This document shows, piece after piece, positions 9,303-18,689 of a stretch of DNA of 64,000 nucleotides (positions are counted from its first letter, which is position 1; each line of letters begins with the position of its first letter). Source of the stretch: an uncultured Gammaproteobacteria bacterium (GTDB lineage: Bacteria > Pseudomonadota > Gammaproteobacteria > SZUA-229); contig CAJXZZ010000001.1 of assembly GCA_913065105.1 (NCBI GenBank), positions 1 to 64,000 of the forward strand, written 5' to 3'. Made by a program: the position numbers and the translations under genes. The notes beneath the pieces are model-generated. The model saw only the letters and a list, made by a program, of their open reading frames with translations. It did not search any database and had not been told where the DNA came from.

Positions 9303-11739
9303 TTTTTCTGGTGAAATCATGCTCTGGAACTTTATTATCGGCAGCAAAAGTTTTACGTAGCTTGTTCAGTTTATCTATTCGCTTCTGTACCAGATAATTA
9401 ACAGTGCCCTGAGGATAATGGTTATTTTTATCTTTAACGCCTGCTTTTCTGTCTGTGAGCAATTCCATCATCTGATCTATCGTTTGTACCGAATAAATAG
9501 CAAACTTGTTTTCCTTTACTGCCTCACGAACATCAGCACGTAACATGAGATGTTTTATATTTGATTGCGGTATGACAACAGCCTGATCACCCGTTAATTC
9601 TCTTGCATTACAAATATCAAAAAATCCTTCTATCTTTTCATTCACACCACCGATAGTCTGTATCTCGCCATACTGGTTCACCGAACCGGTCACCGAAAAA
9701 TTCTGCTTGATAGGAAGTTCAGCAAGCGCGGAAAGCAGCGCGCACAGTTCAGCGGCAGAAGCACTGTCACCTTCAACGAAGCCATAGGATTGTTCAAAAA
9801 CCAGGCTAGCGGATAAAGATATCGGCTGGTCTTTAGCATAACGATTCGCCAGGTAAGATGAAAGAATCATTACGCCCTTTGAATGGATAGAACCACCCAG
9901 CTTAACTTCGCGTTCGATATCGATGACTTTGCCCTGACCCAGTCGTGCAGTAGCAGTGATCCGGGATGGCCGTCCAAATGAATAATCGCCCAGCTGTATT
10001 ATGCTTAGTGCGTTGATCTGGGCGATTTTTTCACCACTGGTATCAAGCAGATAGTTGCCTCTGATTATCTGTTCATGGACATGTTCGCGAATTTGGTCAA
10101 GCCTGTAGCGCCTGGTATCGATTGCCTGCTCTATATCTGTTTCGGTAATTTCCTGTCGATTAGCCTGTCTGGCCCAGTAATCACCTTCCCTTAATAAATC
10201 CAGCAGACTGCCCATGTGTAACGATATTTTTTCACTGTCTTCTACCAGTCTTGCACAATGCTCAATAATTCGTTGCACGGCTTTTTTATTCAATGGCGCG
10301 AGTTCGCTTTCTTTCTGCAACCCCGCAATCAGCCGCGCATAAAGCTCACTGTTCTCATCGCTACGATCAATGTCTTCAGCAAAGTCTGCTGCAACCTTAA
10401 ACAATAAACCAAATTCAGGGTCATATTGTTTGAGCAGGTAATAAAGTAATCGACTTCCTGTAAGCACAACTTTCACATCGATAGGAATAGGTTCCGGCTG
10501 CAATGAAGTTGTGCTGGAAAAGCTAAGCATTCTCTCCAGGGATTCGATGCGCACTTCATGGGCATGAATCGCACGTTTTAATCCTTCCCATGAAAATGGT
10601 GACATCAGGACTTTGCGCGCATCCAGCACCAGATAACCCCCGTTGGCCCGATGAAGTGCACCGGCTTTTATCAGTGTAAAATCGGTTGACAGTGTTCCGT
10701 ACTGAGCAATGTGTTCTACCCTGCCAATCAGGTTGAGATAACTTGGATTATCTTCAAAAATAACCGGTGCGCCTGTGGTCTGACTGTTATCCACCAGTAC
10801 ATTAACCTGATATCTTGAAAACGCCGAAAAAATTATCTGGTTATTATTATCCCCCGATGCTTTTTCCATACCGAATTTTCGGAAATCGTTTACATTTTCA
10901 ATAATATCCTGCTTAACAGCATCGATATAATTTAAAACATCAGGCAGCTTAATGTATTTTAAAGTTAATTCAGAAATAGACTGATTGACCGCAATTTCTG
11001 ATATTTCTCGGTTTAACTGTTTAATTTTTTTCCTGTTTTCCTTGAACCATACAGGTATCTTGTGAATAGTCTCTATGAGTTCTTTTTCAATTTCATCAAT
11101 AACCTGTTTTATTTCTTCCTGTTCTTTCTCATCCAGTTTGTCAAATTCTTCTGGAGAAAGAACCTTTCCGTCCTTCATTGGCCCCAACGTATAACCACCA
11201 GGAGTGTGCAATATAGTTATCTTTTTTTTAACAGCCCTGTCACCAAGATCTTTAAATGCCATCATCTCCTTCTGTTCATATTCATCCTGTATCGCATGCA
11301 TCCGCGTTCTGTACTCATCACTCTCGAATTCAGCTGGTATGGCAACCAGTATGTCTTCGAGCAGTTGTTGCATATCATTTTGTAATTGATATCCATAACC
11401 AGCCGGAAGTTTGAGCATTAAAGGTTTATGATGTTCAGAGAAATTATTAATGTAACACCAGTCCGATGGTGTTTCGGCAGTGACTGATTCCTTAGCAAGT
11501 ATTTTTTTTACCGTTGTATGTTTTCCTAAACCGGTTGAGCCCAGTACAAAAAGGTTATAACCATCATGTTTCATGCCTATGCCGAACTTAAGCGCATCCA
11601 TGGCACGCTCCTGCCCCAGATGCTCGCAGTCATCTTTAATGTCGGCTGTAGTTTTGAATGACAATTGAGAAAGATCACAACTGTGATATAAACTTTCCAC
11701 AGCAAGCTTCAAATTATTTTGATCGTCATTTTTCTTCAT
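9286..11739 (-). CDS. LonB-like ATP-dependent protease (S16)
   Basis: GSTGLGKHTTVKKIL P-loop; VEGDSASAAELCALLSALAELPIKQNFSVTGSVNQYGEIQTIGGVNEKIEGFFD catalytic domain. Confidence 0.9.
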   Translation of the reverse strand: MKKNDDQNNLKLAVESLYHSCDLSQLSFKTTADIKDDCEHLGQERAMDALKFGIGMKHDGYNLFVLGSTGLGKHTTVKKILAKESVTAETPSDWCYINNFSEHHKPLMLKLPAGYGYQLQNDMQQLLEDILVAIPAEFESDEYRTRMHAIQDEYEQKEMMAFKDLGDRAVKKKITILHTPGGYTLGPMKDGKVLSPEEFDKLDEKEQEEIKQVIDEIEKELIETIHKIPVWFKENRKKIKQLNREISEIAVNQSISELTLKYIKLPDVLNYIDAVKQDIIENVNDFRKFGMEKASGDNNNQIIFSAFSRYQVNVLVDNSQTTGAPVIFEDNPSYLNLIGRVEHIAQYGTLSTDFTLIKAGALHRANGGYLVLDARKVLMSPFSWEGLKRAIHAHEVRIESLERMLSFSSTTSLQPEPIPIDVKVVLTGSRLLYYLLKQYDPEFGLLFKVAADFAEDIDRSDENSELYARLIAGLQKESELAPLNKKAVQRIIEHCARLVEDSEKISLHMGSLLDLLREGDYWARQANRQEITETDIEQAIDTRRYRLDQIREHVHEQIIRGNYLLDTSGEKIAQINALSIIQLGDYSFGRPSRITATARLGQGKVIDIEREVKLGGSIHSKGVMILSSYLANRYAKDQPISLSASLVFEQSYGFVEGDSASAAELCALLSALAELPIKQNFSVTGSVNQYGEIQTIGGVNEKIEGFFDICNARELTGDQAVVIPQSNIKHLMLRADVREAVKENKFAIYSVQTIDQMMELLTDRKAGVKDKNNHYPQGTVNYLVQKRIDKLNKLRKTFAADNKVPEHDFTRKNELES

Positions 11740-11874
11740 AGGATCCTTAACCACGCTATTGATATACAACAATATTAAAAGGGTCGTCCATTAATTATGT
11801 CACACTATACTAATGATTCTCATTTGTCGTCTCCCCTCTCTAATTTTAAATCCAAACATCTCTTTGCTCTAATA

Positions 11875-12828
11875 CTACAAGCGTGGAAACCACCGTCGTG
11901 GAGTATGCTCGGGTGAATGAAACTGAACCCAGTTATGTTTTTCACTGGAGTCGAAAGGATGACCTGATGGGCGCATTTGTGACGCCAGATCCTTAAGGCG
12001 ATTTACTCTGTCGGTCATTAAAGGATGAGTACGGAGTAATGAAGGTTCGCGGATGCGCCGATTGGGGATAAAGACTCTTTCAATCCAGCTTCCCTGATAG
12101 TGCTCTATTTTTTCAAGTGCAGAGGCCAGACCGAGTGGGTCACCGGTGAGTCTTGCCGCTTCTGCATCGGCACTGAATTCACGTGCACGTGATAAAGCCA
12201 ACTGCATTAAAGCGCTAAAAGTGGGTGACATCATCAGGACTATCAGCAACATCCATGGCAGCTTCGCATCAGTTAAGATAAACAACGGAATATATATCCA
12301 GATAAGAAGGTATCCGGCAAAAGCCATTACACTGGTCAGGCGACTAATAACATCAGCCACCAGCAGCACTAATAAATCATTACTATGGATATGACTGATT
12401 TCGTGTGCCAGCACACCGGTTAGTTCGCGAGTATTTAGTGAACGTAACATGCCGTCACTGATTGCAACCACAGCATTTTTTTCAGTTAAGCCGGTAGAAA
12501 AGGCATTCATTAAACTGCTGGGAATATAATAGAGGGTTGGAGTATTTTTCATACCAGCCTGTTTGGCCAGCCAGCTGATAATTTCATATAAGCGCGGTGC
12601 ATCTTCAGGAGACAAAACTTTTGCACGATACATACGTAAAATAAAATGAGGCGGGATATAAGGTGCGCTAATCAGAATAAATAGCCCGACAAACAAAAAC
12701 CAGACGATGCCTGATGGTCCCGCCAATAACCAGCCAATCAGACTCAGCAAGGCCAGCATGCCTGCGAGTAAAATCAGAGAATGCAGATAATTGCGTAACC
12801 TGTAATATGTGGAGAATAAGCTTTTCAT
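11875..12828 (-). CDS. htpX: M48 family zinc metalloprotease (HtpX-like)
   Basis: HEISHIHSNDL (HExxH), several TM segments, ELTGVLAHE. Confidence 0.85.
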   Translation of the reverse strand: MKSLFSTYYRLRNYLHSLILLAGMLALLSLIGWLLAGPSGIVWFLFVGLFILISAPYIPPHFILRMYRAKVLSPEDAPRLYEIISWLAKQAGMKNTPTLYYIPSSLMNAFSTGLTEKNAVVAISDGMLRSLNTRELTGVLAHEISHIHSNDLLVLLVADVISRLTSVMAFAGYLLIWIYIPLFILTDAKLPWMLLIVLMMSPTFSALMQLALSRAREFSADAEAARLTGDPLGLASALEKIEHYQGSWIERVFIPNRRIREPSLLRTHPLMTDRVNRLKDLASQMRPSGHPFDSSEKHNWVQFHSPEHTPRRWFPRL

Positions 12829-12914
12829 TACTCAATAAGGTTTAGTATAAATCAAAAAAGGGGGTTGAAGTGCTCATATTCGAACGGCGCTATTATGACC
12901 CTTGAATACTGTTT

Positions 12915-13169
12915 TTAATGTTCGCGATGCCAAATCAGTTCGCCATTGCGAAATACTTCCTTGATGCGATGCAGAGGAACACTATGTTCTTCGTCTTCGT
13001 CATCATGGAAATGAAAGAAATAATGATCGCTCTTATCAAAATATACTTCTTTCAAGGATTTTCGAATAATATGTTCTTCAACTCGGTCATAAAAGCCAAT
13101 CATAAAGTTAGCCTGGGCAAAATCTTTATCCCAATGAATACGATTCAATAGTTCATGTATCGGCTGCAT
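12915..13169 (-). CDS. DUF504 domain protein
   Basis: LLNRIHWDKDF...YDRVEEHI...VPLHRIKEVFRNGELIWHR. Confidence 0.75.
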   Translation of the reverse strand: MQPIHELLNRIHWDKDFAQANFMIGFYDRVEEHIIRKSLKEVYFDKSDHYFFHFHDDEDEEHSVPLHRIKEVFRNGELIWHREH

Positions 13170-13231
13170 ATTGTTGCTTCGTTATTTGCTATGGTATTCG
13201 TTATACACAAGCTCTTAATGAAGAAAGAATA

Positions 13232-14053
13232 ATGGAAGATGATGTCTGTGTCAGGTTTTTACAGTGGTTATTGCCCCAGTTACGAATGCGCTATCCGGGT
13301 TTTCGCAAGGTGCGCAAACAGGTCTGTAAGCGTATCCAGCGTCATATTAAGCAACTAAACCTGTCGGATGCAAAAGCATATCAACACTATCTGGAAACCC
13401 ATCCAGATGAATGGTTTATTGTCGATAAATTATGTCGTGTAACCATTTCGCGTTTTTATCGTGACAAGGTGGTACTCGAGCATATTAGAAAAGATGTGTT
13501 GCCGGTGCTGGCTCAAGCCGCTATTACATCAGGTGAAACAATTATTCGAGGCTGGAGTGCTGGCTGTGCGGCGGGTGAAGAGGCATATAGTCTGGTATTG
13601 ATGTGGGACAGGCTGGTTTGCAATCACTTTCCAAAACTCGATATTCAGGTTATTGCAACGGATATTGATCAAATCATGCTCGATCATGCAATGAGCGCCT
13701 GCTATTCATACAGCAGTATCAAGGCATTGCCTAAAGAATGGATTGATAGAGCCTTTTCTCAGCAAGTAGATGTTTTTTGTCTGGATTCACGATTACGTAA
13801 TAAAGTGACATTCATCGAACAGGATATCAGGCAATCCTCACCGCCTGATGCCTTTCATATTATTTTATGCCGCAATCTGGCATTTACCTATTTTGATAAC
13901 ACCTTACAGCTCGAAGTGCTTGAAAATATTCGTAATTGTCTGGTTGACGGCGGGGCCTTGATAATTGGCGGCCACGAATCATTACCTGAGGGTTATAGCG
14001 GTTTTTGCCAATGGCCGGGGCAGCGTGCGATTTTTCAAAAATGCAGTCGTTAA
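13232..14053 (+). CDS. CheR-type protein methyltransferase
   Basis: VTISRFYRD, GWSAGCAAGEEAYSLVL, ATDID, IILCRNLAFTYFD. Confidence 0.88.
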   Translation: MEDDVCVRFLQWLLPQLRMRYPGFRKVRKQVCKRIQRHIKQLNLSDAKAYQHYLETHPDEWFIVDKLCRVTISRFYRDKVVLEHIRKDVLPVLAQAAITSGETIIRGWSAGCAAGEEAYSLVLMWDRLVCNHFPKLDIQVIATDIDQIMLDHAMSACYSYSSIKALPKEWIDRAFSQQVDVFCLDSRLRNKVTFIEQDIRQSSPPDAFHIILCRNLAFTYFDNTLQLEVLENIRNCLVDGGALIIGGHESLPEGYSGFCQWPGQRAIFQKCSR

Positions 14054-14167
14054 TACCAAAAGCAAAAGGGGTCTGAAGCCCCAAATACTAGTGTAGTGTC
14101 TCATATTAAAGCTTTTGGACTTAAGTCGAAGCATGATAATGCTCTTCCGTAAATTAGCAGCCAGCAC

Positions 14168-14851
14168 TCACTTTCTACCGACAGGCATTAAGCTCAGTGG
14201 TTGCATGTCGCCGTCTAAATTCAGAACTTCTCTTACTTCATCATCATTGAATGCACCAACCACCACTGTTCCAAGATGCAGTGCTTCCGCCTGTAAAAAA
14301 AGATTCTGGCCTGCATGGCCCACTTCCATATGCACATAACGCACTCCGCGATCACCATATTTCCAGGTAGTACGCCGATAAATTGCCGTAAACACAAATA
14401 TAATGGCGGCATCACCAATACAGGATTGATCAAGCGCTGCTTCTTGCAATGATTTTCGTAAATCCCCGTTGGTGGTTTTCAGCAAGCTGTGTTCTTCTGG
14501 ATTATATTGATATATTCCAGGTGATAATTCATTCACATCTCCCACAACAACATAAAGTTGTAGCGGATACAAAGCACCTGCTGAAGGCGCAGTACGTAAC
14601 CCCCGTGCACTTGATACCCCCTGAGCACTCCACAGCAGCTGCCCTACTTCAGCTAAATTCAGTGATGATTTTTGGTATGAGCGAACAGAACGACGCTGCT
14701 GCAAAAGTTTCTCAATTGACTGTTCGCCTGTTAAATCAGGCTTTGGCAGCTTGATATGTTCATTTGATTCTGCCATTACACTACCTCCCATCGTAAAACA
14801 TAAACACAAGATAAATACTTTACATAACCAGCATCTGCTCAAGATCATCAT
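14168..14851 (-). CDS. SagB/ThcOx-type nitroreductase-fold dehydrogenase with N-terminal signal-like segment
   Basis: RRSVRSYQKSSLNLAEVGQLLWSAQGVSSARGLRTAPSAGALYPLQLYVV; hydrophobic N-terminus VFILCLCFTMGGSVMAES. Confidence 0.85.
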   Translation of the reverse strand: MMILSRCWLCKVFILCLCFTMGGSVMAESNEHIKLPKPDLTGEQSIEKLLQQRRSVRSYQKSSLNLAEVGQLLWSAQGVSSARGLRTAPSAGALYPLQLYVVVGDVNELSPGIYQYNPEEHSLLKTTNGDLRKSLQEAALDQSCIGDAAIIFVFTAIYRRTTWKYGDRGVRYVHMEVGHAGQNLFLQAEALHLGTVVVGAFNDDEVREVLNLDGDMQPLSLMPVGRK

Positions 14852-14967
14852 ATTGGTAATTTATCTCGCCTAATTGTTATTTATGTTGACCTCAGACAAG
14901 TAATCTTACTTACTAAAGCATTATTATTTTTTTATTAGTTATTTAATTAATAAAGCAGGTTCGCCTA

Positions 14968-15345
14968 ATGATCACACCTCACTGGGAGCATTTTGAACAC
15001 CAGGCCGACATGGGTGTTCGCGGTTTTGGCAATATGCCAGCCGAGGCATTTGAGCAGGCGCCCTTGCCATGAGCGCAATCATCACTGACATGCCACTTAT
15101 CGAGCCCAAGAAAGAAGTGACTATTGTTTGTGAGGAACCCGATCAAGAATTATTATTTGCCGACTGGTTAAATGCTTTGATCTTCGAAATGTCTACGCGA
15201 AATATGTTGTTTAGCCAGTTTGAAGTTTTTATCGAGAACGGACGTCTTCAGGCCAGCGTTTGGGGTGAGCCGATCAATGTAAAACATCATCAGCCCACTG
15301 TTGAAATTAAAGGCGCCACTTATACCGAGTTGGCAGGAATAATAG
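14968..15345 (+). pseudogene. Archease, frameshifted and missing its normal C-terminus
   Basis: [31 protein letters not shown] in one frame, then [88 protein letters not shown] in another frame. Confidence 0.75.
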
Positions 15346-15470
15346 GGGACAGACCACGATTATTCCTACTACCTGCCATCCATGGCAGTATGCGTTACCC
15401 TCGGTCTCTGTTCCAGACTCGACTCTACCGATTCCATCCTTGGAATCGTACCACTTACATCCATGTAGGC
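15346..15470. repeat. Multi-hairpin repeat element (REP-like)
   Basis: Three hairpins CTGCCAT-CC-ATGGCAG, CGATTCCA-TCCT-TGGAATCG, TACAT-CC-ATGTA; starts with ATAGGGGACAGACCACGATTATTC. Confidence 0.6.
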
Positions 15471-15567
15471 GTCCTGCATTGCCCTGATACCGTACGTCCT
15501 TTGCATATTCAGCGTTTGATCGTATTACAGTATTTGTTGTTGTTTGTGATTGATACCCTCACCCTGG

Positions 15568-15588
15568 CCCTCTCCCATAAGGAGAGGG
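15568..15588. repeat. Short palindrome CCCTCTCC-CATAA-GGAGAGGG
   Basis: Perfect 8-bp stem in ACCCTCACCCTGGCCCTCTCCCATAAGGAGAGGGA. Confidence 0.6.
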
Positions 15589-15767
15589 AATGATGGGAGT
15601 GGGTAATCTGTAAATAAAATGGATTTATTTTGATTTACCTCACTTTTGATATTTAACTAACGCAATCGATCAGAATAGCGGACATGGTCTGTCATTTTTG
15701 TTATATTTTCTTGTAGATAAATACTCAACGAATGGGAAAGGAATAAGATTTATCTTTAATCTTTATC

Positions 15768-17621
15768 ATGAACGATAATCGGTTTTATTCATATCTGCAT
15801 AAGCAGATACCAGTGATGATTGTTTTGTCAGTGTTTCCTGGGCTGGCATACGTTCTGCTCAGCTGGTTACATGGCATTCATCTGAAGGCGGTGATCTGGT
15901 ATTTCGCCGTCCTCGCTGTTTCTTTCTATGGCTATCTCATCCATAGGCAATACCGTACTCAGCAGTTGAGTAGCGCTCAGTTAAAGGTCTGGTATAAAAA
16001 CCTCAGTCTGTTTTATTATGTATTTTGCCTGCTCTGGCTGGTCATATTCCTGCTGTTCATCTCCGAAGATGAGTACGATCTGCATTATATTGCGATATTT
16101 ACCGAGATCGGGGCTTCTGTTGTTGCCTCTGTTTTACTGGTTCCTGATAAGAGGCTGTTTAAACCGACTGTTATCGTCCTGATGTTGCCGCTGGCCGTCT
16201 ATTTCTTCTTTATGGGTGGATGGGTTGGTTATGTGTTATCGGTGTTTGCCTGCATATTCACCTGGGTATTGATCTACGCCGCTGAGAGCAGTCATAAATT
16301 ATTGATACAGACGAACTTTCAGGCGAACCATGACTTTCTTACCGGGCTGAAGAATCGATATTACTTTATCGGTTATCTGCAAACGCTGATGGTGACGCTG
16401 CAGCGGTCTCAGAAATGCTCCTATCTATTATTGATCGATCTCGATCACTTTAAGACGATTAATGATTCTCTGGGGCATGACGTGGGCGACCATCTGTTAC
16501 AGGAAGTATCATCCCGCATCGACAAACAGAAAGATGAAGGCGGCTTGCTGGCACGTTTAGGCGGCGATGAGTTTGTTGTGGTCGGCCGGGAATATGAGAA
16601 CAAGTCAGAGTGCCGGATAAAGGCAGTAGCGAAGGCTAAAAATATTCTGACCTCTCTTAAGGAGAGTTACAACGTTGATCTGCACAGTCTCTACATCAGT
16701 GCCAGTATCGGTGTCAGTCTGATCGATGGAAAGAATAACGATGCTAATCGGCTCATCAAAGAAGCCGACATCGCCATGTACGAAGCTAAAGCAAAAGGTC
16801 GTGATGGCATCATCGTTTTTGATGATGCGATGCAGAAACGTGTCGAACATAACCTCGAGATCGAGCAGTTATTGCATTTTGCGCTGGATAACGATGAGCT
16901 CACCTTGAACTACCAGCCGCAGCTCGATAGCGGTGGCAATATCGTCGGTGCTGAGACACTGGCACGTTGGGATAATAATAAACTTGGCTCTGTATCACCC
17001 GATAAGTTCATCCCTATCGCTGAGCAGACCGGCTCGATCATAAAGATCGGTTATTTCATCATGGAAACGGCTTTCCGTACGCTGAGCGAGTGGGAAAAAC
17101 AGGGTATCGATGTTCAGCAGTTTTCGATCAATGTCAGTATGCGTCAGTTCTTCTATTATAATTTTATCGATGATGTCTTTACGTTATGTAATAAATACCT
17201 CTCTGAAGAGACCAGGAAAAAAGTTGTCTTCGAGGTAACAGAAAGCATCATCGCTGAGGATGTCGATAAAGTGGTACGCATCATGGAAAGGATAAAGAGC
17301 CTGGGCATCCGTTTTTCTATGGATGATTTCGGCACAGGCTATAGCTCGTTGAGTTACATGAAGCGCCTGCCGATCGATGAGATAAAGATCGACCGTTCTT
17401 TTGTATCGGAGTTAAATGAAGAATCGACCGATCAGGTCATGGTGCGCAGTATCCTGTATATGGCCAAACATTTTAATCTGAAAGTGGTTGCTGAAGGTGT
17501 TGAAACCCAGGAGCAGTTTGATATTCTGCGTAATGATAACTGCGACCTTTACCAGGGTTATCATTTTTCCAGACCACTGGTTTTTGATGATTTTGTAGCG
17601 TTTTATAAAAACAATCGATAG
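15768..17621 (+). CDS. GGDEF-EAL domain protein with N-terminal membrane region
   Basis: ARLGGDEFVVV; EAL signature as GAETLARW; DDFGTGYSSLSYMKRLPIDEIKIDRSF. Confidence 0.93.
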   Translation: MNDNRFYSYLHKQIPVMIVLSVFPGLAYVLLSWLHGIHLKAVIWYFAVLAVSFYGYLIHRQYRTQQLSSAQLKVWYKNLSLFYYVFCLLWLVIFLLFISEDEYDLHYIAIFTEIGASVVASVLLVPDKRLFKPTVIVLMLPLAVYFFFMGGWVGYVLSVFACIFTWVLIYAAESSHKLLIQTNFQANHDFLTGLKNRYYFIGYLQTLMVTLQRSQKCSYLLLIDLDHFKTINDSLGHDVGDHLLQEVSSRIDKQKDEGGLLARLGGDEFVVVGREYENKSECRIKAVAKAKNILTSLKESYNVDLHSLYISASIGVSLIDGKNNDANRLIKEADIAMYEAKAKGRDGIIVFDDAMQKRVEHNLEIEQLLHFALDNDELTLNYQPQLDSGGNIVGAETLARWDNNKLGSVSPDKFIPIAEQTGSIIKIGYFIMETAFRTLSEWEKQGIDVQQFSINVSMRQFFYYNFIDDVFTLCNKYLSEETRKKVVFEVTESIIAEDVDKVVRIMERIKSLGIRFSMDDFGTGYSSLSYMKRLPIDEIKIDRSFVSELNEESTDQVMVRSILYMAKHFNLKVVAEGVETQEQFDILRNDNCDLYQGYHFSRPLVFDDFVAFYKNNR

Positions 17622-17637
17622 ATGTGTGCAAGGGTTA

Positions 17638-18591
17638 CTATTTTATCTGTACATCGACCAGGCTAACATTAACGACTTCGTTACTGACATCGGGTTCAGA
17701 CCAGTTCCAGTTGGTGTAGGCGCGCTGCACGACCAGTACTGCACCCTCTTCCTGTTTGTCTGTTTTTTGATAGGCCTTTAACGCATCGCAGTAATATCCA
17801 TTACAGATAGCCGAACGCAATTCTCTGGGAAGTGCGCAGCCGGTGTTGCTATGGTTAATACAGGAGCCTTCGATTGATTGTGAACTGATATGCGATAGAT
17901 AAAGCTCGCGTAACATCTCAGCGGTTAGATCTGGATTAGCGTCCATGTAAGTGCGTAGTGTAAAGACTGAAAGATAAGCATGCTCTCCGCCTTTGGTGCA
18001 GCAGCCGCCTTTGCACATGGTGCAAATTCTGTCGCTGATATCTCGCAGCGCAGGTGTTTTATTTAAACGTTTTTCTACCTGCAGCATTTTTCCATGTGCA
18101 TCGTGATGCTGGTCATAGACTACCTCTGATGCGCTGGAAAATTTTCCTGCTTCTTCTATGATCGAGTTTACATGTTCGATATATTTTTCTACGCGGGTTT
18201 TACTGGCGGGTGCTAATTTAGAATAACCTGAGGGGATCTGCAGTAATCGCACATTCTCTTTTGTCAGGTGGCTATGTTTATCCAGTGTGGTCTGCAGTAT
18301 CTTGTCGTTTTCCTGCTGCAGTTTTTTTGTTACTTCTGCTACATGCTTTTTTAGGGCTATGTTTTTTTCACGGCGTTGACGAATTTGTTTTTTATCAAAT
18401 TCAAGATGGGATTTAAACAACGCGGGCGTCATCGAAGATTTTAGACGTAAGACTCTCTGGCAATCAAACGAACGACAGACCGGAAACTCTGACGATTTAT
18501 TCAGCAAAGCATCTACATGGCTCATGTTACAGCCACAGACCTCACACTCCGACTGATTAGTGTGCTGTAAATTTGTAAAGCTATTGTTCAT
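17638..18591 (-). CDS. Cys-rich coiled-coil protein, possible Zn/Fe-S binding
   Basis: CEVCGCNM...CRSFDC at N-terminus; CTMCKGGCCTKGG (CxxCxxxCC) and later CALPRELRSAICNGYYC; charged helical middle. Confidence 0.6.
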   Translation of the reverse strand: MNNSFTNLQHTNQSECEVCGCNMSHVDALLNKSSEFPVCRSFDCQRVLRLKSSMTPALFKSHLEFDKKQIRQRREKNIALKKHVAEVTKKLQQENDKILQTTLDKHSHLTKENVRLLQIPSGYSKLAPASKTRVEKYIEHVNSIIEEAGKFSSASEVVYDQHHDAHGKMLQVEKRLNKTPALRDISDRICTMCKGGCCTKGGEHAYLSVFTLRTYMDANPDLTAEMLRELYLSHISSQSIEGSCINHSNTGCALPRELRSAICNGYYCDALKAYQKTDKQEEGAVLVVQRAYTNWNWSEPDVSNEVVNVSLVDVQIK

Positions 18592-18689
18592 CGCGGCTTA
18601 ATAAAACGTCTTCAGCTGGCATTGCATACGACATCTGTCCCTGTTTGATGATTTGTTATTCCATTGAAATCGATAACTTCACTATCGCT

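Noticed and set aside
15346-15470. CRISPR array
   Set aside because: Palindromes have differing sequences and irregular spacing; no repeated direct unit and no cas genes.
15069-15593. 174-aa ORF as a complete novel protein
   Set aside because: It is the frameshifted middle of an archease gene followed by translation of hairpin repeat DNA.
16905-16970. EAL domain as inactive because the motif reads ETL
   Set aside because: The E-x-L-x-R pattern and DDFGTGYSSL are kept, so loss of activity cannot be claimed.
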